A stretch of 64,000 bases of DNA from Bacteriovoracaceae bacterium (lineage in GTDB: Bacteria; Bdellovibrionota; Bacteriovoracia; Bacteriovoracales; Bacteriovoracaceae). The stretch covers positions 304,829 to 368,828 of the forward strand of contig JANJTC010000004.1 in assembly GCA_024711325.1 (NCBI GenBank), read 5' to 3'. The stretch's first letter is position 1. Each line of letters opens with the position of its first letter. The notes under the pieces are model-generated. The model searched no databases and was not told the DNA's origin. It saw only the letters and a program-made list of their open reading frames with translations. The translations under genes were made by a program, and so were the position numbers. This document shows positions 54,618 to 62,962 of the stretch, piece by piece.

Positions 54618-55336
54618 TTAAGCTCTTTTTCCTTGAGGAATTGCATGGCCACAGTACTAAGGACTGCGAAGTCCGTTTTATGTTTCTCAGAGGCGAGAAA
54701 ACTAATAAGTTTTTCTCCACCATATACTTGTTCGTCGAAATAATAGGGGTAATAAGACTGACTCATCAAATTTTTGAGATCATCATCTGTATTGAACATC
54801 ACTAAGAATTCCGGTAGGGCGAGAACTTGTGAAAGATTAGCACCTATTGCAGGAAGGCGCCCTTCTACTTTAGGCAGCTCTTGTCTTAAGAGTTCCAAAG
54901 TTTCCTCATCCAAAAACTTTGTGGCCGACATCGCTAGATAAAGTGGAATTGATTTTATGAGGTTGCACCATTCATTAATCATTTCCTGATTGTCGACAAT
55001 GAAGTGAGCGTAATCTTCAAGTGAGAAATCATTCTGTACATCGGTATATGGCATTTCCTGATATTTATAGCCGAAAATAACATTTGCCGTGATTTTTGCC
55101 AGATTTGTGGTTTCTACCACAAAATTTCCGGTCATGTATTCTTTAAGTAGCTCAGGTGTGACTCCTTGAACTTCAGCTTTTAAACGCATATTACTCAATG
55201 TCATTAAACATTGCTTAGGAGAAATACGACTATTTTTTATATCAACTCTAAAGAGAATACTTTTGTCTTTGAAGTACTCAATCTGATGCTGAGGAGATAG
55301 AGGAAGTGTCACATCAATTATTCTTTGTTCATTCAT
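54614..55336 (-). CDS. Unrecognised protein of the radical SAM operon (240 residues)
   Basis: The 240-residue protein is soluble and mostly helical in its second half (MINEWCNLIKSIPLYLAMSATKFLDEETLELLRQ). It has no signal peptide, metal motif or Cys cluster. Overlaps of 4 and 8 bases with its neighbours show tight coupling to the radical SAM genes and the 366-residue protein. The N-terminal ITDVTLPLSPQ-like strand (IIDVTLPLSPQHQIEYF) could be a beta-rich, substrate-binding part. Function unknown. Confidence 0.6.
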   Translation of the reverse strand: MNEQRIIDVTLPLSPQHQIEYFKDKSILFRVDIKNSRISPKQCLMTLSNMRLKAEVQGVTPELLKEYMTGNFVVETTNLAKITANVIFGYKYQEMPYTDVQNDFSLEDYAHFIVDNQEMINEWCNLIKSIPLYLAMSATKFLDEETLELLRQELPKVEGRLPAIGANLSQVLALPEFLVMFNTDDDLKNLMSQSYYPYYFDEQVYGGEKLISFLASEKHKTDFAVLSTVAMQFLKEKELK

Positions 55337-56429
55337 TTGCTACCTGACCTTCGCGAGAGAGTTTAACCGATACATAATTTATTAAAGTGGTGTTCATTTT
55401 ATTGTGATATTCTTTAAAGAAATCAAGTTCATGAAAATTCAGGCCTTTCGAACCTAAAAATTCATCCAATATATCTTCCTGGTTTTGACCATAAAAAAGC
55501 TGCTGAATCTTATTAAACTCATCATAACTCGGAAACGGATCATGGGAGTCCAGATCATATGTTTTTAAAAGTGCCATAAAGGATTTAAGCTTATCGAGTC
55601 GACTTTCAATCCAGCTGGCATCCTTGGTATCGATTCCTCTAAAAAATAATCCACTCAATAAATCATCCTGCTCAAGGATGGGAATGATATCGTCGTGGGC
55701 AGTGATATCGATTCCGTTGTAGGAGAGAAGCACTCTTCGATCATTAAGTAGGGTTTCCAGACCACTTCTTTTGACCTGGATGACCGACATGCCAACTAAA
55801 TAAGACTTCAATGTCTCTAGCTTTTTGAGCAGACCTTGCTTGGTGATTTTTTCATGAGCGTATAGGAGTAGGATGTACTCAAAGGGCAGGGAGAGAATAT
55901 CGTCCAATGAGAAGATTAAGTCTTCCTCTGGAATGTTTCCGTTTTGTTCTTTAAATACCTGGTATAGCTCTAAACTTAAACCAAGATGTTTATTATCCCA
56001 AATCCAAAATCTTTCATTGGTCTTCTTGAGAATATCTTTAATCACAGCATCGCCGAGATGAAATACTTGGTCGATTTGGATCAGAAAGTATAAAAAGAAA
56101 GGAACCATACTGTCATGGTTAACATAAACTTTAATTGCCTTACCATTATCACTTTCAAAAAGCTGTTTCATTCCACCATGTTCTTCATTTACTTTCTTAA
56201 TAAAATGAGAAAAGTCGTCAGCGGTTAAAAGTGGAGGATTCTCGGGGAATAAAATATCTTTCCACTTAGAACCTATATATATCTTTCGGCTATAAGAGAA
56301 ATTATCCACCAATCCCTCAATCTGAGGTACGCATATATAGTGCTTGTTTTTGATATTGAGACTTAGCATAGAATGGTTGTAACTATTCTGAGCTTTTGTC
56401 TCAATACCATCCCAATGGTTTTCCGTCAT
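55329..56429 (-). CDS. Unrecognised protein of the radical SAM operon (366 residues)
   Basis: The start at 56429 overlaps the stop of the 190-residue gene by one base (TTAATG read on the minus strand) and has GAGG nine bases upstream; earlier ATGs lie inside that gene. The product is soluble, with a beta-rich N-part (HSMLSLNIKNKHYICVPQIEGL) and a helical, Leu-rich C-part (PFEYILLLYAHEKITKQGLLKKL). No known motif. It could be a recognition or chaperone protein for the putative substrate encoded just before it. Confidence 0.6.
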   Translation of the reverse strand: MTENHWDGIETKAQNSYNHSMLSLNIKNKHYICVPQIEGLVDNFSYSRKIYIGSKWKDILFPENPPLLTADDFSHFIKKVNEEHGGMKQLFESDNGKAIKVYVNHDSMVPFFLYFLIQIDQVFHLGDAVIKDILKKTNERFWIWDNKHLGLSLELYQVFKEQNGNIPEEDLIFSLDDILSLPFEYILLLYAHEKITKQGLLKKLETLKSYLVGMSVIQVKRSGLETLLNDRRVLLSYNGIDITAHDDIIPILEQDDLLSGLFFRGIDTKDASWIESRLDKLKSFMALLKTYDLDSHDPFPSYDEFNKIQQLFYGQNQEDILDEFLGSKGLNFHELDFFKEYHNKMNTTLINYVSVKLSREGQVANE

Positions 56430-57001
56430 TAACGTCGACCTCTTGAACCATGGCATGGAGGCGGAAAGTTCCCATGACAATATTGGAAAGTTTCTTTTTC
56501 GCGGTTAGAAAAATACGTGATCATAGCATGCCAAGGAGTACCGGCACCTGCGGGGAATTGGAAATTGGAATCTCCAATGTAGTCCGGAGTTACCGCATTA
56601 AAGTTAACGAATTGTTTAATTTCAGCATCCGTTAAATCTTCTGCATCAGTTGGATTTGGATAATAAGCTTTCACTAATGACTGAAGGCCATCTCCGTGAC
56701 GATAAAATCGAAAAGTTCTTACCACTGCATAAGTGTTAGCAAGAGTACGAATGTAGCTTGTGACAATTTCATCGGTCGCCACAGTTCCGGTACTTGCTCC
56801 AAAAGGAGGAAGTGATGGTGAATAAGATATAGAGATTCGTGCAGCGACCGGTGTTCCAGGATAGTTCTGAGCTGACCTTCCAACCCAAATGCTGTCGGCC
56901 GAGATCAAACTCTGCATATGGTTTCTTACATTAGATTCTTCTGTAGAAGTAAATTTTAATTTTTGTAGCAGTGTTGCAAAACTAACTATTTCTCCGGCCA
57001 T
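56429..57001 (-). CDS. Candidate substrate protein with C-terminal CHG tail
   Basis: The 190-residue product has no signal peptide. About 150 residues form a mixed fold (VSFATLLQKLKFTSTEE..., ISISYSPSLPPFG, FRFYRHGDGLQSLVKAYYP) that I do not recognise. The chain ends in a distinct tail, YCHGNFPPPCHGSRGRR: two CHG motifs around a Pro turn, then basic residues. These are its only two Cys. It has the best ribosome site of the operon (AAAGAGG, six bases before ATG) and a real 27-base gap upstream, in contrast to its overlapping neighbours, so it may be made in excess. Position and tail suggest a precursor or carrier for radical SAM modification; this is inference. Confidence 0.6.
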   Translation of the reverse strand: MAGEIVSFATLLQKLKFTSTEESNVRNHMQSLISADSIWVGRSAQNYPGTPVAARISISYSPSLPPFGASTGTVATDEIVTSYIRTLANTYAVVRTFRFYRHGDGLQSLVKAYYPNPTDAEDLTDAEIKQFVNFNAVTPDYIGDSNFQFPAGAGTPWHAMITYFSNREKETFQYCHGNFPPPCHGSRGRR

Positions 57002-57028
57002 TAAATACCTCTTTGTTTATTCAAAAAA

Positions 57029-58081
57029 TTATACCTGTAATTTTAAAATAGAGTCAAAAAACCGTTTGTTCACACATCCAGTTGATCGTTCCCGATCTTT
57101 CCAAGACCAAGATACAGGACAACGTAATGGGCATGAAACATAATATTCACATACCAAACATTGGTTACTTTCTAAAAATTGAAACAGCATGTTTGAATTG
57201 TCCTCATAATTGACTTCTCCCTCAAAATTTTCAGGCCTGTGTCTGTCCCATAAGTAATTAGTAACCACATTATTGGGAAGAATGTTGCACTTGTTAAAAG
57301 TTGTGAACTGAATTTCATTCAGTTGCATTGTTTTAACTTTAGTAATAGCTTCTCCGAAGGGCATGAGCTTAGGATATTTATCCGCAACGAGATGAAGATA
57401 ACTCAGATACTCCTCGTCACTGGGAATCATATGTTGAGTCCACGAGTCGGGTAAAAAGTCGTCCATGAAAATAGGAAATTGTTCATAGAGTTGATCAAAG
57501 ATTGCATCACCTTGATGAAGTTTTTTAATGGCCTCTTTAGTGACTACCACGTTGATATTTGAAATGTAGTCTTTGAAAAAAAGGATGTTTTCAAAATATT
57601 GCTTGGTAATTGGACGACCGTGTAAGTCGTAGGAAGCAATAAACCGCATATACACAGTTTTATTCATCTCTTTAAACCAGTCTCTTATTAACTCATGCTT
57701 GGTTGTCAGCATATTACTCACAATAATGATTCTGGGCTCTATAGAGCGCTCAAGACAGAGTTTCTGATATTCATCGATCAGAGCCTGGTAATCATCCAGA
57801 ATATTTCTTTCGGAAGTGATCAAGCGATCTTGTAGAAGCTCTCCTCCCACCAGATGAAGATTCACCATAGAAATATCTTTATCCATCTTGTCCAGGAATT
57901 GAGCAATAAGCGGGAGTTTCGACAGCATCTCCTCTACGCTCAGTCCTACGACTGACTTTTTATCATGACCACAAAAAGCACAATTCACATCGCAGTTTTC
58001 AAAGAGGGTTAACTCTATTTCTGCCAGCCTGGGCTTTTTGGGACCGATCAATTCTTTAACCATTCCTACGGGTAATTCCAT
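57029..58081 (-). CDS. Radical SAM/SPASM-type protein
   Basis: The 350-residue enzyme has Cys30, Cys34 and Cys37 (ENCDVNCAFCGHD), VGGEL as the SAM-binding GGE motif (VNLHLVGGELL) and C-terminal Cys in KCNILPNN and NQCLVCEYYVSCPLRCPVSW, ending TGCVNK, which fits a SPASM domain with auxiliary clusters. It is not one of the A-C triplet. It overlaps the 151-residue gene by 16 bases. ATG at codon 7 is an alternative start. Confidence 0.87.
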   Translation of the reverse strand: MELPVGMVKELIGPKKPRLAEIELTLFENCDVNCAFCGHDKKSVVGLSVEEMLSKLPLIAQFLDKMDKDISMVNLHLVGGELLQDRLITSERNILDDYQALIDEYQKLCLERSIEPRIIIVSNMLTTKHELIRDWFKEMNKTVYMRFIASYDLHGRPITKQYFENILFFKDYISNINVVVTKEAIKKLHQGDAIFDQLYEQFPIFMDDFLPDSWTQHMIPSDEEYLSYLHLVADKYPKLMPFGEAITKVKTMQLNEIQFTTFNKCNILPNNVVTNYLWDRHRPENFEGEVNYEDNSNMLFQFLESNQCLVCEYYVSCPLRCPVSWSWKDRERSTGCVNKRFFDSILKLQV

Positions 58082-58521
58082 TCTTCCCTCGGTAAAGTTT
58101 GAAGACCGCTTTCATTCAACATATATTCCTCGCGGATCAATCGATGTGTGATTGCCATTCTCGGACTATCCCAGACAATTTTTTCCCTTGGAACTTTCTC
58201 TAATATGGCATCATAAGTTTCTTGATCTTCTTTATAAGTTTTGAAAAAAGGATCATTATTGTTCATGAGTGTATTTTGATTGAGGATTTCAAAAAAATCT
58301 TCCCCGAACTCACGTGAGATTAAATCAGCAACAGCAATCGCCACAGCACGGGCCGCACCCGGGAAACGAAGGTAGGAAGTTCCGTCCAGTAAGTAAGTTA
58401 TTGCATCTTGAATGACGGTCTCATTTTCAATCGTATAATTAAAGTTCTTGTGCTCATCTTCAAAGCTCTCATGGCCATGCAGTTGATAAAAGACAGTTCT
58501 TCGATATTCATATTCTTTCAT
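58066..58521 (-). CDS. Unrecognised 151-residue protein of the radical SAM operon
   Basis: The small soluble protein has the centre LDGTSYLRFPGAARAVAIAVADLISREFGEDFFEIL and an acidic C-half. It lacks Cys except none that I can place in a motif, and has no signal peptide. It overlaps both radical SAM neighbours (4 and 16 bases). Small non-catalytic proteins in such operons are often recognition partners, but it does not look like the usual PqqD-type winged helix. Confidence 0.6.
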   Translation of the reverse strand: MKEYEYRRTVFYQLHGHESFEDEHKNFNYTIENETVIQDAITYLLDGTSYLRFPGAARAVAIAVADLISREFGEDFFEILNQNTLMNNNDPFFKTYKEDQETYDAILEKVPREKIVWDSPRMAITHRLIREEYMLNESGLQTLPREEWNYP

Positions 58522-59624
58522 ACCAAAGCCTCATAGTATTTATCGTTTCTAATTTCTATGGAAGGGCCATCCTGATTTATAGCAATAATATCATCAGCAA
58601 TTGCTTTCATATTCTGACAGTGCTCTTCAACCATCTCTCTTGTTTTAATGTCTTTTACATGTTTTCGACATCCATTACAGATCTGGAACATTGGACAGGA
58701 ATAACACTCCATTTTGAGTGCATCGAGTTCAATTGCATCCTGAAGAGGGGTAAAGAATTTCTTCTCCTTTATTTCCGCTTCAAAATCAATTTCATATTCC
58801 CTGTCATCCCCAAAGGCTCCGCAGCTATAATATTTTCCATCCGGATGTAGAAGACGGATGCCTTCATCGCATTTTCGGTGAAGGGGACAAGTGGTAGTGT
58901 TGGTCTGAACCAAACGATTGGCCATCTGACGGGTATTGTATTCATGATCGGCCAGCCCTTCTTTCCAGATCTCTACATATACTTTGTAAATATAGGATAA
59001 AGGTAGAGGTTCGGCACACTCACCACTCATGTTCACATAATTTAACTTACAATCGACACCCAGATGCTTTGCCAGCCTCACGTTATCAATAGCATTATGG
59101 AGATTGTTTTTTTCAATAACAGCAATAAAAGAAGGCCTATACCCAACTTTATCCAACATAAGATTTGAGATTTTTACAAAATCTTCTTCTGTGAAAACAC
59201 GCCCAGGACGAATCTGGCGGCCTTCTCCATATTGAAATGAAGTTCCGACATGAACTCTGGGATGTTTAAATAATTTGGTCCAGGATTTATCAGGTAAATC
59301 GTTTTCCCATTCAAGCCAAAATTTCCAAAGATTAGTTGTGATAGATATGCGAGCGGGATATTTGTTATCTTCCAAGTGTGCAATGATGTCCCAATAGTAT
59401 TTTACAGGCATCATGGTGGGATCCCCACCATTAACAATGATTGTAGCGGTATTTGGAAACCTTTTCAAAAATTCAAAAACTTTCTCCAAGTGCAGACTTT
59501 GTTTTTTGTCGTCCACTAAATAAGTGGAGCTGCAGAAGGTACAGGAGAAATTACATGCTTCAGTCGGCTTGATAATCAAGTCCATCGTTCTCATGTCTTG
59601 TTGAATATCCTTGAATTCTGTCAT
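58518..59624 (-). CDS. Radical SAM/SPASM protein
   Basis: The 368-residue enzyme has Cys24, Cys28 and Cys31 (EACNFSCTFCSS), a GGD in IIVNGGDPTMM, and a long SPASM domain: CPLHRKCDEGIRLLHPDGKYYSCGAFG, then CYSCPMFQICNGCRKH and EEHCQNM. This layout is typical of enzymes that modify ribosomal peptides or maturate proteins (anSME-like). It overlaps the oxygenase gene and the 151-residue gene by 4 bases each. Confidence 0.9.
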   Translation of the reverse strand: MTEFKDIQQDMRTMDLIIKPTEACNFSCTFCSSTYLVDDKKQSLHLEKVFEFLKRFPNTATIIVNGGDPTMMPVKYYWDIIAHLEDNKYPARISITTNLWKFWLEWENDLPDKSWTKLFKHPRVHVGTSFQYGEGRQIRPGRVFTEEDFVKISNLMLDKVGYRPSFIAVIEKNNLHNAIDNVRLAKHLGVDCKLNYVNMSGECAEPLPLSYIYKVYVEIWKEGLADHEYNTRQMANRLVQTNTTTCPLHRKCDEGIRLLHPDGKYYSCGAFGDDREYEIDFEAEIKEKKFFTPLQDAIELDALKMECYSCPMFQICNGCRKHVKDIKTREMVEEHCQNMKAIADDIIAINQDGPSIEIRNDKYYEALV

Positions 59625-60232
59625 ATTTCCAATTTTATAGGCATATCAAAAATGCCGTACTGTTGATTAATAGTCATATTCTTTGGCCACACTCCAAAAC
59701 TCAAATGAATTGAAGCTACTTCTTCAGCTGCGGCCCTATGTCGTGCCCCATAAGGAATAAAAAGGATTGAACCCTCTTTTACGCGGTAAGTGCTGATAGA
59801 TAAATCCGGCTCCTCAATTTCAAATAGCTTTTCACCTTTTTGAACAATGACAAAAACATCTCTATCATCGGTATGCCAGCCAAAGCCGGTAGCGTTTGGA
59901 GGGGAGAGGTAAAGATGAACATTGGTTGGAGCTGAAAAACTTGCACACTTCTGAATGATTTTTTCATTCCAAGTTTCTATTTCTTTTATAACAATCGTAT
60001 GTCCATTTGAGTAAGCTTCTTCCAGGCGCTTAATCCGATCAGGAACCATGCCATATTCAAAATTTCTAGTGTCATCATACTTACCTTCACTGGTCACAAT
60101 GAAGTGGGAATGCATGTCATGCAGGTATTCATTCCGCAACATGTTTAGAATGTCATCCCCTTGCATAAGTCTGGTTTCTTCAATAGGTGCTTCCCATAAT
60201 CGGGAATACTCATCTGTTCTTTTAAATTCCAT
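59621..60232 (-). CDS. JmjC/cupin-type Fe(II) oxygenase
   Basis: The 203-residue protein has the metal triad of cupin-fold 2-oxoglutarate oxygenases: His120 and Asp122 in FGWHTDDRDVFVIVQKGEK, and His165 in IPYGARHRA. The spacing and the phrase DVFVIVQKGEK resemble bacterial ribosomal oxygenases (YcfD/RoxA, JmjC-type), which hydroxylate protein side chains. It overlaps the first and second radical SAM genes, so it is part of the same pathway and probably acts on the same target. Confidence 0.75.
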   Translation of the reverse strand: MEFKRTDEYSRLWEAPIEETRLMQGDDILNMLRNEYLHDMHSHFIVTSEGKYDDTRNFEYGMVPDRIKRLEEAYSNGHTIVIKEIETWNEKIIQKCASFSAPTNVHLYLSPPNATGFGWHTDDRDVFVIVQKGEKLFEIEEPDLSISTYRVKEGSILFIPYGARHRAAAEEVASIHLSFGVWPKNMTINQQYGIFDMPIKLEI

Positions 60233-61337
60233 GTGGACCCTTGGTTTCTACTAATCCAATAATTAATTTTTTATAGTTTTCAATGTCATTATCTTTAATC
60301 ATTTGCTGCCAGATCATTTTCGGAGCTGCACAATATTGGTTGTCTTCGTCCCAGGCCAGTTTATTGCAATCACTATTGCAGTATTCAAATGCTGGACACT
60401 TATAACAAAGAGGATTGCGTTCAACGCTTTCGCAGGCAATCGCTGTCAGTCTTTTCTTTGATTTTAAGCTCTCCATCACCGGCCAATCAATATGTCCCCA
60501 ATGCTCAACCGGCCCAGTGTTCGGGCAGCCTCCAATAGTACCTGTTGCATTCACGGTTAAGAGACTTTGCTCACAGACTCTACAGCGGTTAGCAGTATGG
60601 TTATGGTGAACATACGCCTGGGCCAACTCGGACATAAACATATTGCCGATGTACTCATAGGTTTTAAACTCTAGGCTCTGTTGAAACATCTTATGCAGCC
60701 ACTCATCTTGCTGACGATTATTTGGTATAATTTCTGAGTTCTGCTTGGCATTTCCGTCTGAAGTAATTCTTTCAAAAAGGATATGTTTAAACCCAAGATT
60801 ATGAGCGTAATTAATAATTTCAATCGGCTCTTTCTCTTCGATGAGCCTTTTGGTGATAGAAACAATCATTGTGAGATAATGTCCGTCCTCAACTAATTTA
60901 CGTACATTTTCTTCCCACATTTCAATTTGTTTCTCTTTATTGCCTGTTGATCCAAATCGAATGTCATAATCCCATGAGGTTCCAAAACCATTATCCAGAA
61001 GTGTTTCCCGGAAGAACTGCCTTTTTTCTTCTGTCAAAGGATAGGTTAAATTGGTTTGGGCCCCAAAAGTTGTTTGAGGGAAAATATCTTTTAAACCATT
61101 ATAGGCCTTATAAAGATCCGAAAGCGGTGCCAAGAGTGGTTCGCCTCCGTGAAACATAAAGCGCACATTTTTGACCCAAGGGCATTCTTGCCTAAGTTGC
61201 TTAAAAAAATTGATTACTTTTTCTGGATTAAAAAAGACCTTGGCCCCATTGGACCCACTGGTAAAACAATGCTGGCAATTAAGATTGCACGTTTCAGTTG
61301 TTTTTAAATAAACGTTTACATTAGAGGACAGTATCAT
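60222..61337 (-). CDS. Radical SAM/SPASM protein, anSME-like
   Basis: The 371-residue enzyme starts with Cys17, Cys21 and Cys24 (ETCNLNCQHCFTSG), has FHGGEPLLAP (GGE motif) and a full SPASM set: CRVCEQSL, GGCPN, CESVERNPLCYKCPAFEYCNSDC and CAAP. This is the pattern of anaerobic sulfatase-maturase-like and peptide-cyclising enzymes. It is the first gene of the tightly overlapped part of the operon; the Tat-signal gene lies 68 bases upstream on the same strand. Confidence 0.92.
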   Translation of the reverse strand: MILSSNVNVYLKTTETCNLNCQHCFTSGSNGAKVFFNPEKVINFFKQLRQECPWVKNVRFMFHGGEPLLAPLSDLYKAYNGLKDIFPQTTFGAQTNLTYPLTEEKRQFFRETLLDNGFGTSWDYDIRFGSTGNKEKQIEMWEENVRKLVEDGHYLTMIVSITKRLIEEKEPIEIINYAHNLGFKHILFERITSDGNAKQNSEIIPNNRQQDEWLHKMFQQSLEFKTYEYIGNMFMSELAQAYVHHNHTANRCRVCEQSLLTVNATGTIGGCPNTGPVEHWGHIDWPVMESLKSKKRLTAIACESVERNPLCYKCPAFEYCNSDCNKLAWDEDNQYCAAPKMIWQQMIKDNDIENYKKLIIGLVETKGPHGI

Positions 61338-61405
61338 TTTTCACCAAACTATTTTGAATATCATCTGGCGTAGGAAACAAACTGTCGATAGAGCTTAAGG
61401 ATATC

Positions 61406-61774
61406 TTAGGCCAGAGACCAATTATTAGTTTTAACCTCGTATGTTAATCGGATATTTGAGAAGGTATCTAATACGAGATCATCATCGTCACCAAGTATCG
61501 ACGCTGAATCACTTTTAACAATTGAAGGAACTTTTAAAGTTTGATTGGTGATCTCCAGATAAACCACGTCTCCATCTTTAGGATTTGGAGGAAGTTTAAT
61601 AACCGTATTCATTTTCACAAAATGAATATCGCCAACTTTTAATGGTACTTCTTTTCTTCGCCTCCATTTCATGAGGGCACCCATTATAGGATCCATGACT
61701 GAAGCTTGATACAAAGTGTGGCAGGCCAAGCCCGAAGCAAGGAATATGGCCGTCATAAAGCGTCGTCTATTCAT
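61406..61774 (-). CDS. Small Tat-signal protein with beta-rich fibre-like domain
   Basis: The 122-residue product starts MNRRRFMTAIFLASGLACH, a twin-arginine signal (RRRF). The mature part has VKMNTVIKLPPNPKDGDVVYLEI, IVKSDSASILGDDDDLVLD and IRLTYEVKTNNWSLA, a strand pattern like the small beta-sandwich units of phage tail and fibre proteins. It heads the minus-strand run and shares a 97-base divergent region with the prepilin-S74 gene. It may be a target or a shell component; not known. Confidence 0.55.
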   Translation of the reverse strand: MNRRRFMTAIFLASGLACHTLYQASVMDPIMGALMKWRRRKEVPLKVGDIHFVKMNTVIKLPPNPKDGDVVYLEITNQTLKVPSIVKSDSASILGDDDDLVLDTFSNIRLTYEVKTNNWSLA

Positions 61775-61833
61775 GGTTACCTTTTCGGCACTTGCCCCGA
61801 AGAAATTTAATCATCAGAAATCCGGAATACCTA

Positions 61834-61839
61834 TATAAT
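61834..61839 (+). promoter_or_regulatory. -10 box of the prepilin-S74 gene in a divergent region
   Basis: TATAAT at 61834-61839 is a perfect -10 box 33 bases before the GTG start at 61872; the -35 region (TCATCA, 61811-61816) is weak. The complementary strand here reads TTATATAG and could serve the divergent Tat-signal gene, so the two units may share control. Confidence 0.45.
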
Positions 61840-61871
61840 AAGTAATAATTAATATGATTCAAGGACTTGCT

Positions 61872-62954
61872 GTGAAAAATGACAAAGGTTTTTCTATTGT
61901 TGAGGTTCTGGTGGCCGCTGCCCTGATGGGTGCACTTGCCCTGGCAATTTCTAAGCTGACACAAGATCAGTTAAAGTCCACGAGAACTGTTGAAACACGT
62001 TTTGAGTACAATGCTATCTTAAATGGTATCAGGGAAATTCTGGGTGACCGCCAAAGCTGTAAGGAAACTTTTCAGGGAAGGAATGCAGAAACTTTAGCCG
62101 CTGGTACTGTAGACAGAATTAAATCACATAAACCAACCATTCCCACTCCTACTATTGTTGATAAATATATTGCAAATTTAAATTACAATCTGGCGCCTCA
62201 GTATGGAGCCGGCGGAACAATTCGAATCCTTTCTTATCGTTTAGCTGCCATGGGTGGTTTACCTGCTACGAGTAACATTGGTACAACTAATCTTTATGTA
62301 AAATTTGCTTTCGGGCCCGATAAGACTTACTCCAGCAGCACCATCGAAAGAAAAATAACTCTGGAAGTGCAAACAGTCAGTGCGGCCAACAGAAATATCG
62401 TTGAATGTAATTCAACTGGGGCCATTGCTGATTATGATGCTCGCTACGTTGATGTTAGCGGAGACTATATGGACGGTCCCCTTGAAATAAGAAGTGGATC
62501 TGGCATTACAATGAGAAACGGAACAAATATTACACTAGATAGTGGTAGTGAAATAATCGTGGCCGGTACCGCTCAGATTCGTTTTACATCCGATAAAAGA
62601 TTAAAAGAAGAGATTAAAAATTCGAAGCCTACATTAGCGAAAATTTCAAAACTTCGTCCTGTGAATTACAAATGGAAAGATTCAGAAGATAGGGATCATG
62701 GTCTCATCGCTCAGGAAGTCCAAAAGATATATCCGGAACTAGTACATACAGATGAGCAGGGATACTTATCAGTAAATTATATTATGCTGACTCCTCTACT
62801 CATAAAGAGTGTTCAGGAATTAGACCATGAAAACAGAACTCTGAGAAAGAACCTGATTCAATTGAAAGAAGAACAAACTAAAATAAATGTGATGCTTAAT
62901 GAAATGAGGAATAACTTCTGTGCAGAAAATCCTCAATCCGCATCTTGCAAGTGA
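61872..62954 (+). CDS. Type IV prepilin fused to an S74 intramolecular-chaperone domain
   Basis: AAGGA (61861-61865) selects the GTG at 61872, which gives a class-III leader (M/VKNDKG) cut before Phe: KGFSIVEVLVAAALMG, with Glu at +5 and a hydrophobic helix. Residues 40-200 form a pilin-like head with Cys. The C-terminus (about 235-355) is a Peptidase_S74 domain: TSDKRLKEEIKNSKPTLAKI, LRPVNYKWKD, DHGLIAQEVQKIYPELV, and a trailing coiled coil. In phage fibres this domain trimerises the fibre and then cuts itself off at the Ser of the SDKRLK motif. Joined to a pilin it suggests a trimeric pilus-borne fibre. No prophage genes are nearby. Confidence 0.8.
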   Translation: MKNDKGFSIVEVLVAAALMGALALAISKLTQDQLKSTRTVETRFEYNAILNGIREILGDRQSCKETFQGRNAETLAAGTVDRIKSHKPTIPTPTIVDKYIANLNYNLAPQYGAGGTIRILSYRLAAMGGLPATSNIGTTNLYVKFAFGPDKTYSSSTIERKITLEVQTVSAANRNIVECNSTGAIADYDARYVDVSGDYMDGPLEIRSGSGITMRNGTNITLDSGSEIIVAGTAQIRFTSDKRLKEEIKNSKPTLAKISKLRPVNYKWKDSEDRDHGLIAQEVQKIYPELVHTDEQGYLSVNYIMLTPLLIKSVQELDHENRTLRKNLIQLKEEQTKINVMLNEMRNNFCAENPQSASCK

Positions 62955-62962
62955 GGTATTAA

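Noticed and set aside
61767..61964. Minus-strand open frame of 65 codons across the divergent promoter region
   Set aside because: It overlaps the start of the prepilin gene and the promoter region and has no ribosome site; its product has no domain pattern.
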